A stretch of DNA of 64,000 nt from Clostridia bacterium (GCA_017934955.1 JAGBIO010000007.1:1-64000); one strand, 5' to 3'. Shown: positions 42,393-51,416, counted from the first letter of the stretch. Notes: generated by a model not told the origin, from the sequence alone. Program-made: numbers and translations.

Positions 42393-43208
42393 TTACCCTC
42401 TTACAATATAAGTAACCACCAAAATTGCCGCAATCACCAAACGATAAATTACAAAAATATTAAAATTACTTGTCTTCAAATATTTCATCAAAAAGCGAAT
42501 ACTCAAGAATCCAACTACCATCGCCGTCAAAACGCCCACAACAAACGGCAAACTCAATACTTCGCTCAAAACAATCTCACTACTCTTAAACACAAACTGA
42601 TACACTGCCGCACCCGCAATAATCGGAGTAGAAAGCAAGAAAGAAAATTTAGCTGCCGCCTCACGATTAATTCCTAAGAAACGAGCCATTGTCATTGTCA
42701 CACCCGAACGAGAAGTGCCCGGAATCACTGCAAACGCCTGACTGATACCAATCAAAACACTCTGCTTAAAGCTGATTTGCTCATAGTCGATACTCTGCTT
42801 CCCGTATTTATCTGCCAAAAACAATAAAATACCCATAATCGACAACGTACATGCCAAAATAATCGGCATATAAGTACCGCGGAAAAAGCTCTCCGCATAC
42901 TCATCCAGCAACGCTCCCGCAAGCACTCCCGGAATTGTTGCAACCACCAAAAACCAAAACATTTTTCCTTCAAACGTTTTAATTCCCTTCGTCAAACCAT
43001 CTTTTATCAGCACAAACCAATCCTTCCAGAAAAACGCTAGCACCGCAATCAACGTACCCACATGAACCGCAATATCAAAACTCAAATGCTCGCCGACATC
43101 CCAGCGAAATAACCACGGAATCAACAATAAATGTCCCGAACTCGAAATCGGAAGAAATTCCCCAATTCCCTGCACAATACCCAAAATAATCGCATTTAAA
43201 ACCGTCAT
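42393..43208 (-). CDS. uppP: Undecaprenyl-diphosphatase UppP (BacA)
   Basis: Membrane enzyme, 271 residues, that recycles the undecaprenyl carrier used for wall and polymer export; it also confers bacitracin resistance. Active-site motifs: GIGEFLPISSSGHL (15-28, Glu17 and the Ser row) and IPGTSRSGVTM (about 162-172, Arg). Seven to eight helices. It stands alone, with repeat elements on both sides. Confidence 0.96.
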   Translation of the reverse strand: MTVLNAIILGIVQGIGEFLPISSSGHLLLIPWLFRWDVGEHLSFDIAVHVGTLIAVLAFFWKDWFVLIKDGLTKGIKTFEGKMFWFLVVATIPGVLAGALLDEYAESFFRGTYMPIILACTLSIMGILLFLADKYGKQSIDYEQISFKQSVLIGISQAFAVIPGTSRSGVTMTMARFLGINREAAAKFSFLLSTPIIAGAAVYQFVFKSSEIVLSEVLSLPFVVGVLTAMVVGFLSIRFLMKYLKTSNFNIFVIYRLVIAAILVVTYIVRG

Positions 43209-43240
43209 GACAATCCTCCACTCTCCTCAGACTTATGTAG

Positions 43241-43260
43241 GGACACAATTTATTGTGTCC
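43241..43260. repeat. Single ACAAT hairpin upstream of uppP
   Basis: GGACACAATTTATTGTGTCC with GTAG on its left, about 33 bases before the start codon of uppP on the minus strand. Confidence 0.88.
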
Positions 43261-43301
43261 CTTCGCATTTCTTTGGCACAATGATATGTGTCTCTACAAA
43301 A

Positions 43302-43347
43302 AAAATAGTTTTTGATATCATTCTATGGTACCAAAAACTATTTTAGC
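43302..43347 (-). terminator. Terminator after yhbY
   Basis: Stem AAAATAGTTTTTG / CAAAAACTATTTT with a T-rich tail on the minus strand. It is separated from yhbY by a MITE, so the message would carry the whole element. Confidence 0.75.
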
Positions 43348-43399
43348 ATAAATATTCTCACTCATGTCAACTAATTCAAATTTTATTTAAATATATAAT

Positions 43400-43554
43400 G
43401 TTACATGTCAAACTTAATTTCTGTAATAATGCTACAAACATTGTACGGACAGCATTTATGCTGTCCTGCTTGCTGCCTATTCTGTGGACACAATGAATTG
43501 TGTCCCTACAATGATTGTTCCATTATTGTAGAAAAATATATTCTGACTTGTAAC
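43400..43554. mobile_element. MITE family A copy with perfect 8-bp target duplication, at the yhbY stop
   Basis: Ends GTTACATGTCAAACTTAA and TATTCTGACTTGTAAC. Octamers TATATAAT at 43392-43399 and 43555-43562 are identical. Inside are an AGCAT hairpin facing an ACAAT hairpin, so the two arms of the cargo are of different types. The right duplication touches the yhbY stop codon. Confidence 0.9.
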
Positions 43555-43561
43555 TATATAA

Positions 43562-43846
43562 TTACAGGTCGATTTTGTGATTTTTAATCGACTTTCTATA
43601 TAAAACCACCTTACTGCCAATTACCGTAACTACTTCTGAATTCGTCTCCTTCGCAAACTCTTCTGCCAATTCTCTTGCATCTTCTCCCGAATTATTCAAA
43701 ATCGTAATCTTAATCAACTCTCTCGCTTCCAATGCTTCGTCAATTTGCTTCAAAAATGTCTCTCCGCTTCCGTTCTTACCAACCTGAAAAATCGACTGAA
43801 TCGACGCGGCTAAACCTCTTAATTTCGCTCTTTCTTTACTTGTCAT
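43562..43846 (-). CDS. yhbY: YhbY-type RNA-binding (CRM domain) protein
   Basis: A 94-residue CRM-domain protein: KERAKLRGLAASI at the start, QVGKNGSGETFLKQIDEALE with the GxxG-like loop, and IGSKVVLYRKS at the end. Members bind 23S rRNA precursors and help assemble the large ribosomal subunit. Its ATG overlaps the ppa stop codon (TAATG), so translation is coupled. Confidence 0.92.
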   Translation of the reverse strand: MTSKERAKLRGLAASIQSIFQVGKNGSGETFLKQIDEALEARELIKITILNNSGEDARELAEEFAKETNSEVVTVIGSKVVLYRKSIKNHKIDL

Positions 43847-44397
43847 TATAATTTCACCTTTAACTTTCCATCCTCAAAATTATCTTCATAACACTGTAAC
43901 GACTCTTTGATAATTTTAATCGCTTCATCTCTACCCATAACCTCTTTTACCGTCGTATGCTTGTGTTCCAATGTCTTATATACCTCAAAGAAATGCGAAA
44001 TTTCTTCAAACATATGATTTGGCAAAGAATTCAAATCACGATACCCCGACCAAGACGGATCTTTCTCCGGAATCGCAATAATCTTTTCGTCACTCGCGTT
44101 GTCATCCTCCATCTTAATCACACCAATCGGATAACATCTCACCATCGTCAACGGGTCCAAGCTTTCCTGACATAAAACCAACACATCCAACGGATCCCCG
44201 TCATCCGAATACGTTCTCGGAATAAAACCATAATTTGCCGGATAATGTGTAGAGGTATATAAAATTCTATCTAATATCAAAAGACCGGTCTGCTTATCTA
44301 ATTCATACTTCTTTTTACTCCCCTTCGGGATTTCAATAATTGCCATAAAACTCTCCGGACTCAATCTCTTCGGATCAAAATCATGCCATGGATTCAT
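43846..44397 (-). CDS. ppa: Inorganic pyrophosphatase, family I
   Basis: Soluble enzyme splitting pyrophosphate, 183 residues. Substrate and metal motifs: ILYTSTHYPANYGFIPRTYS and DDGDPLDVLVL (the Asp triad), KDPSWSGYRDLNSLP and KTLEHK. First gene of a two-gene unit with yhbY. Family I is less usual than family II (DHH) in Firmicutes but not rare in clostridia. Confidence 0.96.
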   Translation of the reverse strand: MNPWHDFDPKRLSPESFMAIIEIPKGSKKKYELDKQTGLLILDRILYTSTHYPANYGFIPRTYSDDGDPLDVLVLCQESLDPLTMVRCYPIGVIKMEDDNASDEKIIAIPEKDPSWSGYRDLNSLPNHMFEEISHFFEVYKTLEHKHTTVKEVMGRDEAIKIIKESLQCYEDNFEDGKLKVKL

Positions 44398-44486
44398 TTT
44401 TCTATCACTCCTTAGTTTTTTCCGTTTATTTTACCACTTCTGCTTTTATTTTGCAATAGAAAAAACTCAGTTTCATACAAAATTTT

Positions 44487-44658
44487 GTTACAATTTAGAC
44501 TTAAATTTACAAAAATAGCGCAAACACTGTATGGACACAATTTATTGTGTCCGCGGAATAAGCAGACGGTAGAATTAGGACACAATGAATTGTGTCCCTA
44601 CAAGTCGCATTATAACGATATTTTTTGGAAAATACAAAATTTAAGTCTGGCCAGTAAC
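44487..44658. mobile_element. MITE family A copy
   Basis: Ends GTTACAATTTAGACTTAA and AAGTCTGGCCAGTAAC. Two facing ACAAT hairpins. The flanks share AAATTTT (7 bases) directly on both sides. A separate GACGGCGTCC-type hairpin follows at 44715-44739. Confidence 0.85.
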
Positions 44659-44775
44659 AAATTTTCATACAAATTTAAAGTCGCATTTTAAATTTGTATG
44701 AAAATGTGGCTTGCAGGGGACGGCGTCCTCGACGTCCCGACATCAAAAAAGAAAAAGAGAAAGGCAACCCTTCCT

Positions 44776-45486
44776 CTAATCTCTTCTCCTGCTTCCCAAT
44801 AACCGTAGCAACTTCAGGAACATATTGATAAAATCCAAATAAATCATTAACGCCCCGAAAATCGCAAACTTTGTTTCAAAATCACCTTCTCCAGTTATCT
44901 GGCTTGACATTGCTTTGATTCTTTGAATATCATAAGCCGTCAACCCGCAAAATACAACAACGCCGATAGCAGCTACAATAAAGGAAAACATATCATTAAA
45001 CCAAAAGATTTCCACAATTCCGGCAATAATAAGACCAAATAATGCCATCAACAAAATTGAACCCATCTTGCTCAAATCACTCTTCGTCGTATAACCATAT
45101 AGCGCCATCACTGCAAACATTCCCGCTGTTATAAAAAACACCGACGCAATGGAAGACAAGGTATAAACAAGAAAAATAGTAGACATCGTCAAACCGTTTA
45201 CCACCGCATACAACAAGAACGAAACAATCGCCGCCGATTTACTCATTTTAGTCAAACGTGCACTCAATAAAATTACAAGAACAAGTTCCGCAATCAGCAG
45301 TCCCCCAAAGAAAAAGTTATTCGTCAAAATCGTTGCCAAAAGCGCCGGCGTATTTACCGTAATCAACGCAGTAACTCCCGTTACCAAAAGTCCTGCAAAC
45401 ATCCAAATAAAGACTTTTGTAAAAGCACCGGAAAGGGCTCTTTCTTCTCTACCGTAGTAATCCACAATTACATCTTCATCCTGCAT
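44776..45486 (-). CDS. Bax inhibitor-1 family membrane protein
   Basis: A 236-residue, seven-helix protein of the YbhL/BI-1 family (pH-sensitive calcium leak in YetJ). The C-terminal part contains the conserved FCGLTAYDIQRIKAM segment and an Asp-rich helix end (MIYLDFINMFLKLLRLLG). I start at the second ATG (45486), since GGAGG is 7 bases before it and overlaps the first. Confidence 0.92.
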   Translation of the reverse strand: MQDEDVIVDYYGREERALSGAFTKVFIWMFAGLLVTGVTALITVNTPALLATILTNNFFFGGLLIAELVLVILLSARLTKMSKSAAIVSFLLYAVVNGLTMSTIFLVYTLSSIASVFFITAGMFAVMALYGYTTKSDLSKMGSILLMALFGLIIAGIVEIFWFNDMFSFIVAAIGVVVFCGLTAYDIQRIKAMSSQITGEGDFETKFAIFGALMIYLDFINMFLKLLRLLGSRRRD

Positions 45487-45530
45487 TTTCATTCCTCCTT
45501 TATACGTTTATTTTACCATATTATTTCCTA

Positions 45531-46409
45531 TCAATCAAACAATTTCATCATTGCCTCTTTATAAATTTCCTTCGCAATCTCATAATTCTCTCGACTCACC
45601 TTTGAAAAATGCTCCATCATCACGCCACTGTTAATTTCCAATACCGCATAATTTTCATTATACTTTATCACATCAATCGAAGCAAATCGAATTCCCACTT
45701 TCTGCAAAACATTCTTCACAAGCCTACTCACCCGCGCAATCTCCCGCTCCTCTTTCTCAATCACAGGAATAGCACCTTGCCCCAAATTATGCTTCCAATT
45801 CACCAAAATTTTTTCATTCTTTTTCGGCACTTGATTTTGCAAAGCCAAATCCGCCAACTTCACACCGTCTCTTTCTGACAATTCCGCTACCGTATGAAAT
45901 CCATCCCCAACCACAAAGGGGCGTTCTTTGGAATAAATCAATTTTATCTCTCCATCTAAAACAATTGCTCGATACTCTTTCTCAATTTCAATATACGGAG
46001 AAATCGCTAACGTAGAGCCTTTTTCAAAAATCTCCCTCGCTGCACTTCTCATTTCTTCTTTTGTCTCCGCTAAAAACACCTGATTCCCGCCGGTACCCTC
46101 ATTCGCTTTGCAAACAACTTTTTCAAATTTCTCCAATAGTCCCTCTGCCGACTTCTCATAGTCTTCCACATTCATAAAGAAAAAATGCTTAACATGCGGA
46201 ATTCCATAAAACGCCAATAAATCGCTTGTAATCGACTTGTCCGTACAAAGTTGCTGTACACTTCCGTGATCCAATCCAAACCGATACCCGTAAATATACC
46301 GTACCTTTCCATCTTTCTCTAAGCGAAACGCCCAATCATCGGAAAAAGACTGCATTTCAATTTGAAGTTCACGACAAATTTCTTTTAAAATTTTCGCATA
46401 ATTTCCCAT
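45531..46409 (-). CDS. ATP-grasp enzyme
   Basis: A 292-residue ATP-grasp protein of unknown substrate: KVVCKANEGTGGNQVFL (ATP-binding loop, about 105-125), PYIEIEKEYRAIVLDGEIKL, FASIDVIKYNENYAVLEINS (metal-binding end). It resembles cyanophycin-synthetase/RimK-like ligases, which join an amino acid to a peptide or cofactor. Start at ATG 46409. The ATG at 46412 and a TTG at 46415 are alternatives. The stop of the FeoB-associated gene overlaps this start region (TGATG), so the genes are coupled in translation. Confidence 0.8.
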   Translation of the reverse strand: MGNYAKILKEICRELQIEMQSFSDDWAFRLEKDGKVRYIYGYRFGLDHGSVQQLCTDKSITSDLLAFYGIPHVKHFFFMNVEDYEKSAEGLLEKFEKVVCKANEGTGGNQVFLAETKEEMRSAAREIFEKGSTLAISPYIEIEKEYRAIVLDGEIKLIYSKERPFVVGDGFHTVAELSERDGVKLADLALQNQVPKKNEKILVNWKHNLGQGAIPVIEKEEREIARVSRLVKNVLQKVGIRFASIDVIKYNENYAVLEINSGVMMEHFSKVSRENYEIAKEIYKEAMMKLFD

Positions 46410-46411
46410 CA

Positions 46412-46567
46412 TCAATCCTGCTTTCTTTCCTCTTTTTTATGACACTTTGCTTCACAGGAAGAACAACCGCAATCACAAAATTTTCCCGCTTTTACGTTTT
46501 TCACTTTTCGATAAATCACAAAAGCACAATATCCCAAAAGAATCCCGATAATAATAACCCTCGCCAT
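46412..46567 (-). CDS. FeoB-associated Cys-rich membrane protein
   Basis: A 51-residue protein: one helix (MARVIIIGILLGYCAFVIY) then a cysteine cluster CDCGCSSCEAKC and a basic end. This is the PF12669 family, found after feoB in many Firmicutes and thought to help FeoB function or iron handling. It lies downstream of feoA-feoB, separated by a hairpin array, and its stop overlaps the ATP-grasp start. The ribosome site is weak. Confidence 0.85.
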   Translation of the reverse strand: MARVIIIGILLGYCAFVIYRKVKNVKAGKFCDCGCSSCEAKCHKKEERKQD

Positions 46568-46616
46568 TTTCTACTTCGCCTTCCTTCACAATCATTTTTC
46601 ATTCTGCCTATTCTAC

Positions 46617-46859
46617 GGACGGCATTCATGCTGTCCCTACACCGGTTTCTGCCTATTTCATGCCATACTATTATGCCTCTGCCTTTCTGTACGGACAGCA
46701 TTCATGCTGTCCCTACACCGGTTTCTACCTATTTCATGCCGTACTATTATGCCTCTGCCTTTCTGTACGGACAGCATTCATGCTGTCCCTACAAGTGTCA
46801 GCCTTCCTTCACCATCATCCTGCCTCTGCCTTTCTGTACGGACAGCATTCATGCTGTCC
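46617..46859. repeat. Tandem hairpin array 3 (four hairpins, 71-76 bp period)
   Basis: AGCAT-type hairpins start at 46617, 46693, 46769 and 46840. Spacers carry near-identical CTATTTCATGCC...TATTATGCCTCTGCCTTT. The last hairpin overlaps the feoB stop codon on the minus strand, so the array separates feoB from its Cys-rich partner. Confidence 0.94.
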
Positions 46860-48895
46860 TATCCTACAAACAAGCTCCCCACTTGATAAACCAACGTCGC
46901 CATAACCCACGCGATAAAAAGTTGGAACACAATCGAAAAAACAGTATGCTTTGTCGAATTTGTCTCCTTCCGTATCGTCGCCACAGCCGCCACGCAAGGA
47001 ACATACAGCAACGAAAAAATCATCAGACAAAACGCATTTAACGCACCGAATCCTTGCGCCGCCAATAACACCATCATTTCACTCATTCCGGCATTTGAGC
47101 TGATATCCTCAATTCCATACAACACGCTCATACTGGAAACAACCACTTCCTTCGCCGCAAGTCCCGCAATCAAAGCAACCGCAATCTGCCAATATCCTAA
47201 TCCCGCAGGCTTTAATGCCGGTACAATAAAAGCACCGATCTGCGCGCCGAAACTCTCCGAAGAATCAGCAACCAAGCCCGTCACATTGAAATTAAGTAAC
47301 CCCCATAAAATAATCGACGCCACAAAAATCGTCGTTCCCGCTTTTGTCAAATAGTCCTTGATTTTACTCCACACATAGATAATCACCGTCCGCAGACTCG
47401 GCGTCTTATACTCCGGAAGTTCAATCAAAAGCAGGTCATCAGAAGACTTTTTATCCAGCTTGTCCATTACTAAAGCCACAACAATCCCCAAAACCAACCC
47501 GATAACATACATCGAAAAAGCCACTAAAGCCGGATTTTCCGGGAAAAACATTCCGGAAAACAGCACATAAATCGGAATCTTCGCACTACATGACATAAAC
47601 GGCGTAATAAAAATTGTCTTTAACCGATCCCGCGGATTTTCCAACGTTCTCGACGCCATAACCGCCGGGACGGTACAACCGAATCCCAACACCATCGGAA
47701 TAAATGCCTTTCCCGAAAGTCCGACTTTCTCCATAATTCCGTCCATTACATACGCCACTCGCGCCATATAGCCGCTATCCTCTAAAAATGCCAACGCTAA
47801 GAATAAAATAAAAATATTCGGTAAAAAGGTCAAAATTCCGCCAACACCCGCAATAATTCCTTCCACAATCAAAGACGTTAAGACTTCCCCCGTGCCAAGC
47901 GCCAACAAAACCGCTTCCGACCATGCCGAAAAGATATCCAACCATCCTGCAAAAACCTCTTTTAAGGCATCACCAATACGAAACGTCAAAAAGAACACAA
48001 CCGCCATAATCATCAAGAAAATCGGAAGCCCTAAAAAACGGTTGGTAAGAAGCCGGTCGATTTTATCCGTAAATACTTCTTTCTCCGTCTTATTCACCAA
48101 ACATTCATGAATTACTTCATGAATAAAATCGTATTTTTGGTTAATAATTTCCGTCTCATAATTCTTTGTTAAAATATCCTCCGTTTCAATCGGATATTTC
48201 TTCAAAATCTCCGCATCTCTCTCCAAAATTTTAATAGAATGCCATCTTACATTTTGGATTTCTTTATACTTTTTACTCAATCGCTTCGAAACCACATCGA
48301 TTTTATCCTCAATTTCATCGCTATACACCATCGCAAATTCCTTGTGATGATCATGTTTATGAAGAGACTCTTCTTCGTGATGGTGTTCAAAATACTTATT
48401 GCTGTCGTTTTCTTTATGATGTGCCACCGTATGCATCAAAATATCCAAACCGGATCTTTTCCGTGCCGAAATCGGAATCACCGGCGTACCTAACATCTCC
48501 GGCAAACGATGAAAATCAATTTCCATTCCCCGTTCCTTCACAATATCCATCATATTAAACGCCAAAACAACCGGCTTTCCAAGTTCAATCAACTGAAGCG
48601 CTAAATATAAATTTCGCTCTAAAGCCGAAGCATCAATCACATCTACAATGACATCCACTTCATCACTTAAAATATAATCTCTCGAAACGATTTCCTCCAT
48701 CGTATACGAAGTTAAACTATAAATGCCCGGTAAATCCACCAACTTAAAATTTCCGTTATGAAAGCGAAAAGCGCCTTCTTTCTTTTCTACCGTCACTCCC
48801 GGCCAATTCGCCACCTTCAGTTTTGCCCCGGTATAAGCGTTAAATAATGTCGTTTTCCCGCAATTCGGATTTCCGATAAAAGCTACATTCGTCAT
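46859..48895 (-). CDS. feoB: Ferrous iron transporter FeoB
   Basis: A 678-residue Fe2+ importer. N-terminal G domain: G1 GNPNCGKT (8-15), G3 DLPG (54-57), G4 NMMD (114-117). A His-rich linker follows (about 156-184, several HH pairs), probably a metal-binding loop. Then membrane domains with Gate motifs (FIPMVLGFGCTVPAVMASRT; FMSCSAKIPIYVLFSGMFF). It overlaps feoA by 4 bases (ATGA). The stop codon is shared with the last hairpin of array 3. Confidence 0.97.
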   Translation of the reverse strand: MTNVAFIGNPNCGKTTLFNAYTGAKLKVANWPGVTVEKKEGAFRFHNGNFKLVDLPGIYSLTSYTMEEIVSRDYILSDEVDVIVDVIDASALERNLYLALQLIELGKPVVLAFNMMDIVKERGMEIDFHRLPEMLGTPVIPISARKRSGLDILMHTVAHHKENDSNKYFEHHHEEESLHKHDHHKEFAMVYSDEIEDKIDVVSKRLSKKYKEIQNVRWHSIKILERDAEILKKYPIETEDILTKNYETEIINQKYDFIHEVIHECLVNKTEKEVFTDKIDRLLTNRFLGLPIFLMIMAVVFFLTFRIGDALKEVFAGWLDIFSAWSEAVLLALGTGEVLTSLIVEGIIAGVGGILTFLPNIFILFLALAFLEDSGYMARVAYVMDGIMEKVGLSGKAFIPMVLGFGCTVPAVMASRTLENPRDRLKTIFITPFMSCSAKIPIYVLFSGMFFPENPALVAFSMYVIGLVLGIVVALVMDKLDKKSSDDLLLIELPEYKTPSLRTVIIYVWSKIKDYLTKAGTTIFVASIILWGLLNFNVTGLVADSSESFGAQIGAFIVPALKPAGLGYWQIAVALIAGLAAKEVVVSSMSVLYGIEDISSNAGMSEMMVLLAAQGFGALNAFCLMIFSLLYVPCVAAVATIRKETNSTKHTVFSIVFQLFIAWVMATLVYQVGSLFVG

Positions 48896-49122
48896 TTTTG
48901 CTTCACCTCTCTCACGAAAATTCCTTCCGCAACCTTCTTTCCGATTGCAAAGCGTGTTCCTCTCACACGAATTATCATAGATCCGTTAAAATTTTTATTC
49001 ACCACAGAAATCACCGTTCCCTCAGTCAGCCCCAAAACCTCTAACCTCCGCAACAGATTCTCTTGTAAATTTATTTGTTCCGTTCGATATTCTTGACCTT
49101 TTTTTCCTCTTGTCAAAATCAT
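48892..49122 (-). CDS. feoA: FeoA family protein
   Basis: A 76-residue SH3-like partner of FeoB (RLEVLGLTEGTVISVVNKN; RVRGTRFAIGKKVAEGIFV). Overlaps feoB by four bases. A GGAG site precedes it. No FUR box is evident in the short upstream stretch before the MITE at 49194. Confidence 0.93.
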   Translation of the reverse strand: MILTRGKKGQEYRTEQINLQENLLRRLEVLGLTEGTVISVVNKNFNGSMIIRVRGTRFAIGKKVAEGIFVREVKQK

Positions 49123-49193
49123 AGTTTACTCTCCTCCAAAAATAATATAGCACAAATAACAAAAGTGTAAATCTAAAAATTAAAAATTTTTGA

Positions 49194-49350
49194 ATTACAT
49201 GTCAAAACTAAAAATTGTAGAGAAGGCATGAACACACTGTAGGGACAGCATTCATGCTGTCCACAGAAAATGCGAAATGTAGGACAGCATGAATGCTGTC
49301 CCTACAATGGTCGTGCCATCATTGTAGGACGACATAGTCTAACCTGTAAC
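49194..49350. mobile_element. MITE family A copy
   Basis: Ends ATTACATGTCAAAACTA and TAGTCTAACCTGTAAC. Two facing AGCAT hairpins inside. Flanks ATTTTTGA / ATTTATAC are similar, not equal. The rest of the 352-base gap (to 49474) holds only the terminator at 49436. Confidence 0.85.
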
Positions 49351-49435
49351 ATTTATACATGTTGCCCTATGGGCAACAACACTACGGTACTTTCGTTGTT
49401 GTATAAGCAAAATCTTTGATATTTCCTATTAAATG

Positions 49436-49470
49436 AAAAAATGAGACCCCGTTAAAACAGAGTCTCATTA
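49436..49470 (-). terminator. Terminator after the small membrane protein gene
   Basis: Minus-strand stem AATGAGAC.CTG / CGG.GTCTCATT with a T-rich tail. Confidence 0.8.
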
Positions 49471-49474
49471 AAAT

Positions 49475-49651
49475 TTAAACCATCATGCGACACCAACAAA
49501 AAGCTGCTCCTATAATAATAGCGACGATAAGGAGTTGCTTCCAAAACGGCATACCCGGCACCCCATCAAGTGGCGGATTAAAGCCATCTCCCGGAGGATA
49601 TCTGCGAGGTTTCTGCCCAATTTCCAAAATTTCCTTAAGGGTTTTCCACAT
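49475..49651 (-). CDS. Small membrane protein (58 aa)
   Basis: A short gene with a perfect AAGGAGG site. The protein has a Pro/Gly-rich N-terminal part (KPRRYPPGDGFNPPLDG) and a C-terminal helix (LLIVAIIIGAAFCWC, about 40-54) ending CRMMV. It starts 45 bases after the HA-domain gene and is followed by a terminator, so the two genes form a unit. I do not recognise a family. Confidence 0.7.
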   Translation of the reverse strand: MWKTLKEILEIGQKPRRYPPGDGFNPPLDGVPGMPFWKQLLIVAIIIGAAFCWCRMMV

Positions 49652-49695
49652 ACCAAAACCTCCTTAGCCATAAAAATATACGTCTCTATATTTTC

Positions 49696-50115
49696 TTACT
49701 TAGTGGGTTGTACACTATGTTTGGTTCGACTAAACACAAATCCAAATGCTTTTAATCTCTCTTGTTGCTCGGCTGTCAGCTTATACATACCGGACCTGAC
49801 ATTATTTACCCAAACACCAAGTTTATATCCGTCCGGTGTCACATAATCTCTATCAATATTTCCTCCTTCCTTATACTTCACAAAGTCCGCAAACCACTCA
49901 TCAAAAGTTCTTCTCTTCCAAATCTTCCAAACAAAACCCGCCTCATCCAAACGTTTTTTTTGTTCTTGAGTTAACTTAGATTTTCTATTGCGAATGCGTG
50001 ACACCCAATGCCCCAATTTATATCCTTCCGGAGTTATGTAATTTTGAGCCACATTCCCATACTGGGTATATTTTACAAAATCTTCGTACCATTCATCGAA
50101 TGTCCTATACTTCAT
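49696..50115 (-). CDS. Two-repeat helicase-associated (HA) domain protein
   Basis: A 139-residue protein with two copies of a module of about 65 residues (RTFDEWYEDFVKYTQYGNVA and GYKLGHWVSRIRNRKSKLTQ; then RTFDEWFADFVKYKEGGNID and GYKLGVWVNNVRSGMYKLTA), matching PF03457, the helix bundle found in tandem at the end of some helicases. Here it stands alone without any helicase motif. It may bind nucleic acid. GGAGTGG site eight bases before the ATG. Confidence 0.78.
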   Translation of the reverse strand: MKYRTFDEWYEDFVKYTQYGNVAQNYITPEGYKLGHWVSRIRNRKSKLTQEQKKRLDEAGFVWKIWKRRTFDEWFADFVKYKEGGNIDRDYVTPDGYKLGVWVNNVRSGMYKLTAEQQERLKAFGFVFSRTKHSVQPTK

Positions 50116-50232
50116 CGTGCCACTCCTTCTTAATGAGTCCTTTAAGAATTACAGATAATTAAGTTAGACACGTTATTATATCTCCTTTCGAGTATTATGT
50201 CAAGCTTGAAATACAAACCTCCATCTCATAGA

Positions 50233-50424
50233 GTTACAAGTCAGAATTAAAATTATAAAAATGGTGTAAACACTGTAGGGACACAATTCATTGTGTCTTA
50301 ATTCTAATCTGTTTATTCCGCGGATACAATAAATTGTGTCCCTACACTGATTGTTCCGTCATTGTATGGGACGGCGTCCTCGACGTCCCGATATATTTGT
50401 AACAATTTTAGTCTGACCAGTAAC
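50233..50424. mobile_element. MITE family A copy with perfect 8-bp target duplication
   Basis: Ends GTTACAAGTCAGAATTAA and TTAGTCTGACCAGTAAC. CTCATAGA at 50225-50232 and 50425-50432 is identical. Inside are facing ACAAT hairpins and a GACGGCGTCC-type hairpin. The remaining gap to 50573 has no gene; CGGAAA and TTTCCG segments near 50440-50500 might form a weak terminator for rsiV. Confidence 0.92.
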
Positions 50425-50573
50425 CTCATAGATAAAAAAACGGAAATTAACCTTATTTATTCGTATAACAAGTAACGAATTTTCATTTTTCCGAGATGTT
50501 TTTTTACATCCCCTTTCTCAACGTTATTTTTTCATCCTAAATTACCCATACGAACTTACTGTTTAATCCTTCT

Positions 50574-51416
50574 CTAAACTTTCAAAATACTCTCAATCAC
50601 ATCATTCGGAATCACAAACTCCGGAGCCCCCATATAACCCGGTGCAACCTCATATTTATCAAATACAATCACAAGATTTCCTGCTTCATTCAAATAAAAA
50701 TTCTGATTCACCTTAATCGCCTTAAAATTATCGCCAAACTCATCCTGTATCCAATAAGATGCACCCTCTTCTTCGTTTGCCCGCTTCATTTCGCTCTTAA
50801 TATATGGGCTGATAACCCCTACATAATCGCTACCCTCACAGAAAAGGGAATCCAATGTAATCAATCGATTCTCTTTCTTATCAATCGTATAAAATTTATG
50901 CACGGTAGAAGATGATGCCACCGTATTCACCACATACAAATCCAACGCTAAAATCTTCTCATTATTTGTCTTCACAGCGTATCCGACATCCACGCCCAAA
51001 TGTCCGCTATCTTCTCCATATTCATCCTTCATCGCCTTTACATCCGCTTGAAATCCCGCCATAATCGTATCAGCATAATCCCGAAACTCCTGATTCAACT
51101 TCTTTTGCAACTCCACATCCTTTAAGCCCGCAATTTCCGGCACATCCACCTCCGCATCAAACGTATTCTCATGAAAAGCATACCGATTTCCTGTAAGTAC
51201 CTTCACAATTCCCGAAAATCCGGGAACCTCCGAGAGTGTCTTCGCAAACGCCACATTCACATTCAACGTAACCGCAAAAACACCAAAAACCGCAACAACA
51301 CTCGCCACAATTATTTTCATTTTATTTTTCTTCTGAAACATCTTATTTACCTCCCTCAATAACTCAGGCGGTGCTTTTCTCTCTTCATATCTTTTTTTCG
51401 CCTTTTCAAAATCCAT
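50574..51416 (-). CDS. rsiV: Anti-sigma factor, RsiV type
   Basis: A 280-residue membrane protein: short cytoplasmic N-terminus (1-33), helix (about 34-57), then outside DUF4163 and DUF3298 domains (DVPEIAGLKDVELQKKLNQE; ITLDSLFCEGSDYVGVISPY; FYLNEAGNLVIVFDKYEVAP). This matches RsiV of Bacillus and Clostridioides, which binds lysozyme and is then cut to free SigV. It overlaps the sigma factor gene by 11 bases. The lysozyme-sensing role is carried over from the family. Confidence 0.9.
   Translation of the reverse strand: MDFEKAKKRYEERKAPPELLREVNKMFQKKNKMKIIVASVVAVFGVFAVTLNVNVAFAKTLSEVPGFSGIVKVLTGNRYAFHENTFDAEVDVPEIAGLKDVELQKKLNQEFRDYADTIMAGFQADVKAMKDEYGEDSGHLGVDVGYAVKTNNEKILALDLYVVNTVASSSTVHKFYTIDKKENRLITLDSLFCEGSDYVGVISPYIKSEMKRANEEEGASYWIQDEFGDNFKAIKVNQNFYLNEAGNLVIVFDKYEVAPGYMGAPEFVIPNDVIESILKV

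Noticed and set aside
46439-47041. 200-codon plus frame across array 3 and the end of feoB
   Set aside because: Shadow of feoB and the array; the minus-strand genes there are certain.
49485-49667. 60-codon plus frame over the small membrane gene
   Set aside because: The minus-strand gene there has a perfect ribosome site, a hydrophobic helix and a terminator; the plus frame has none.
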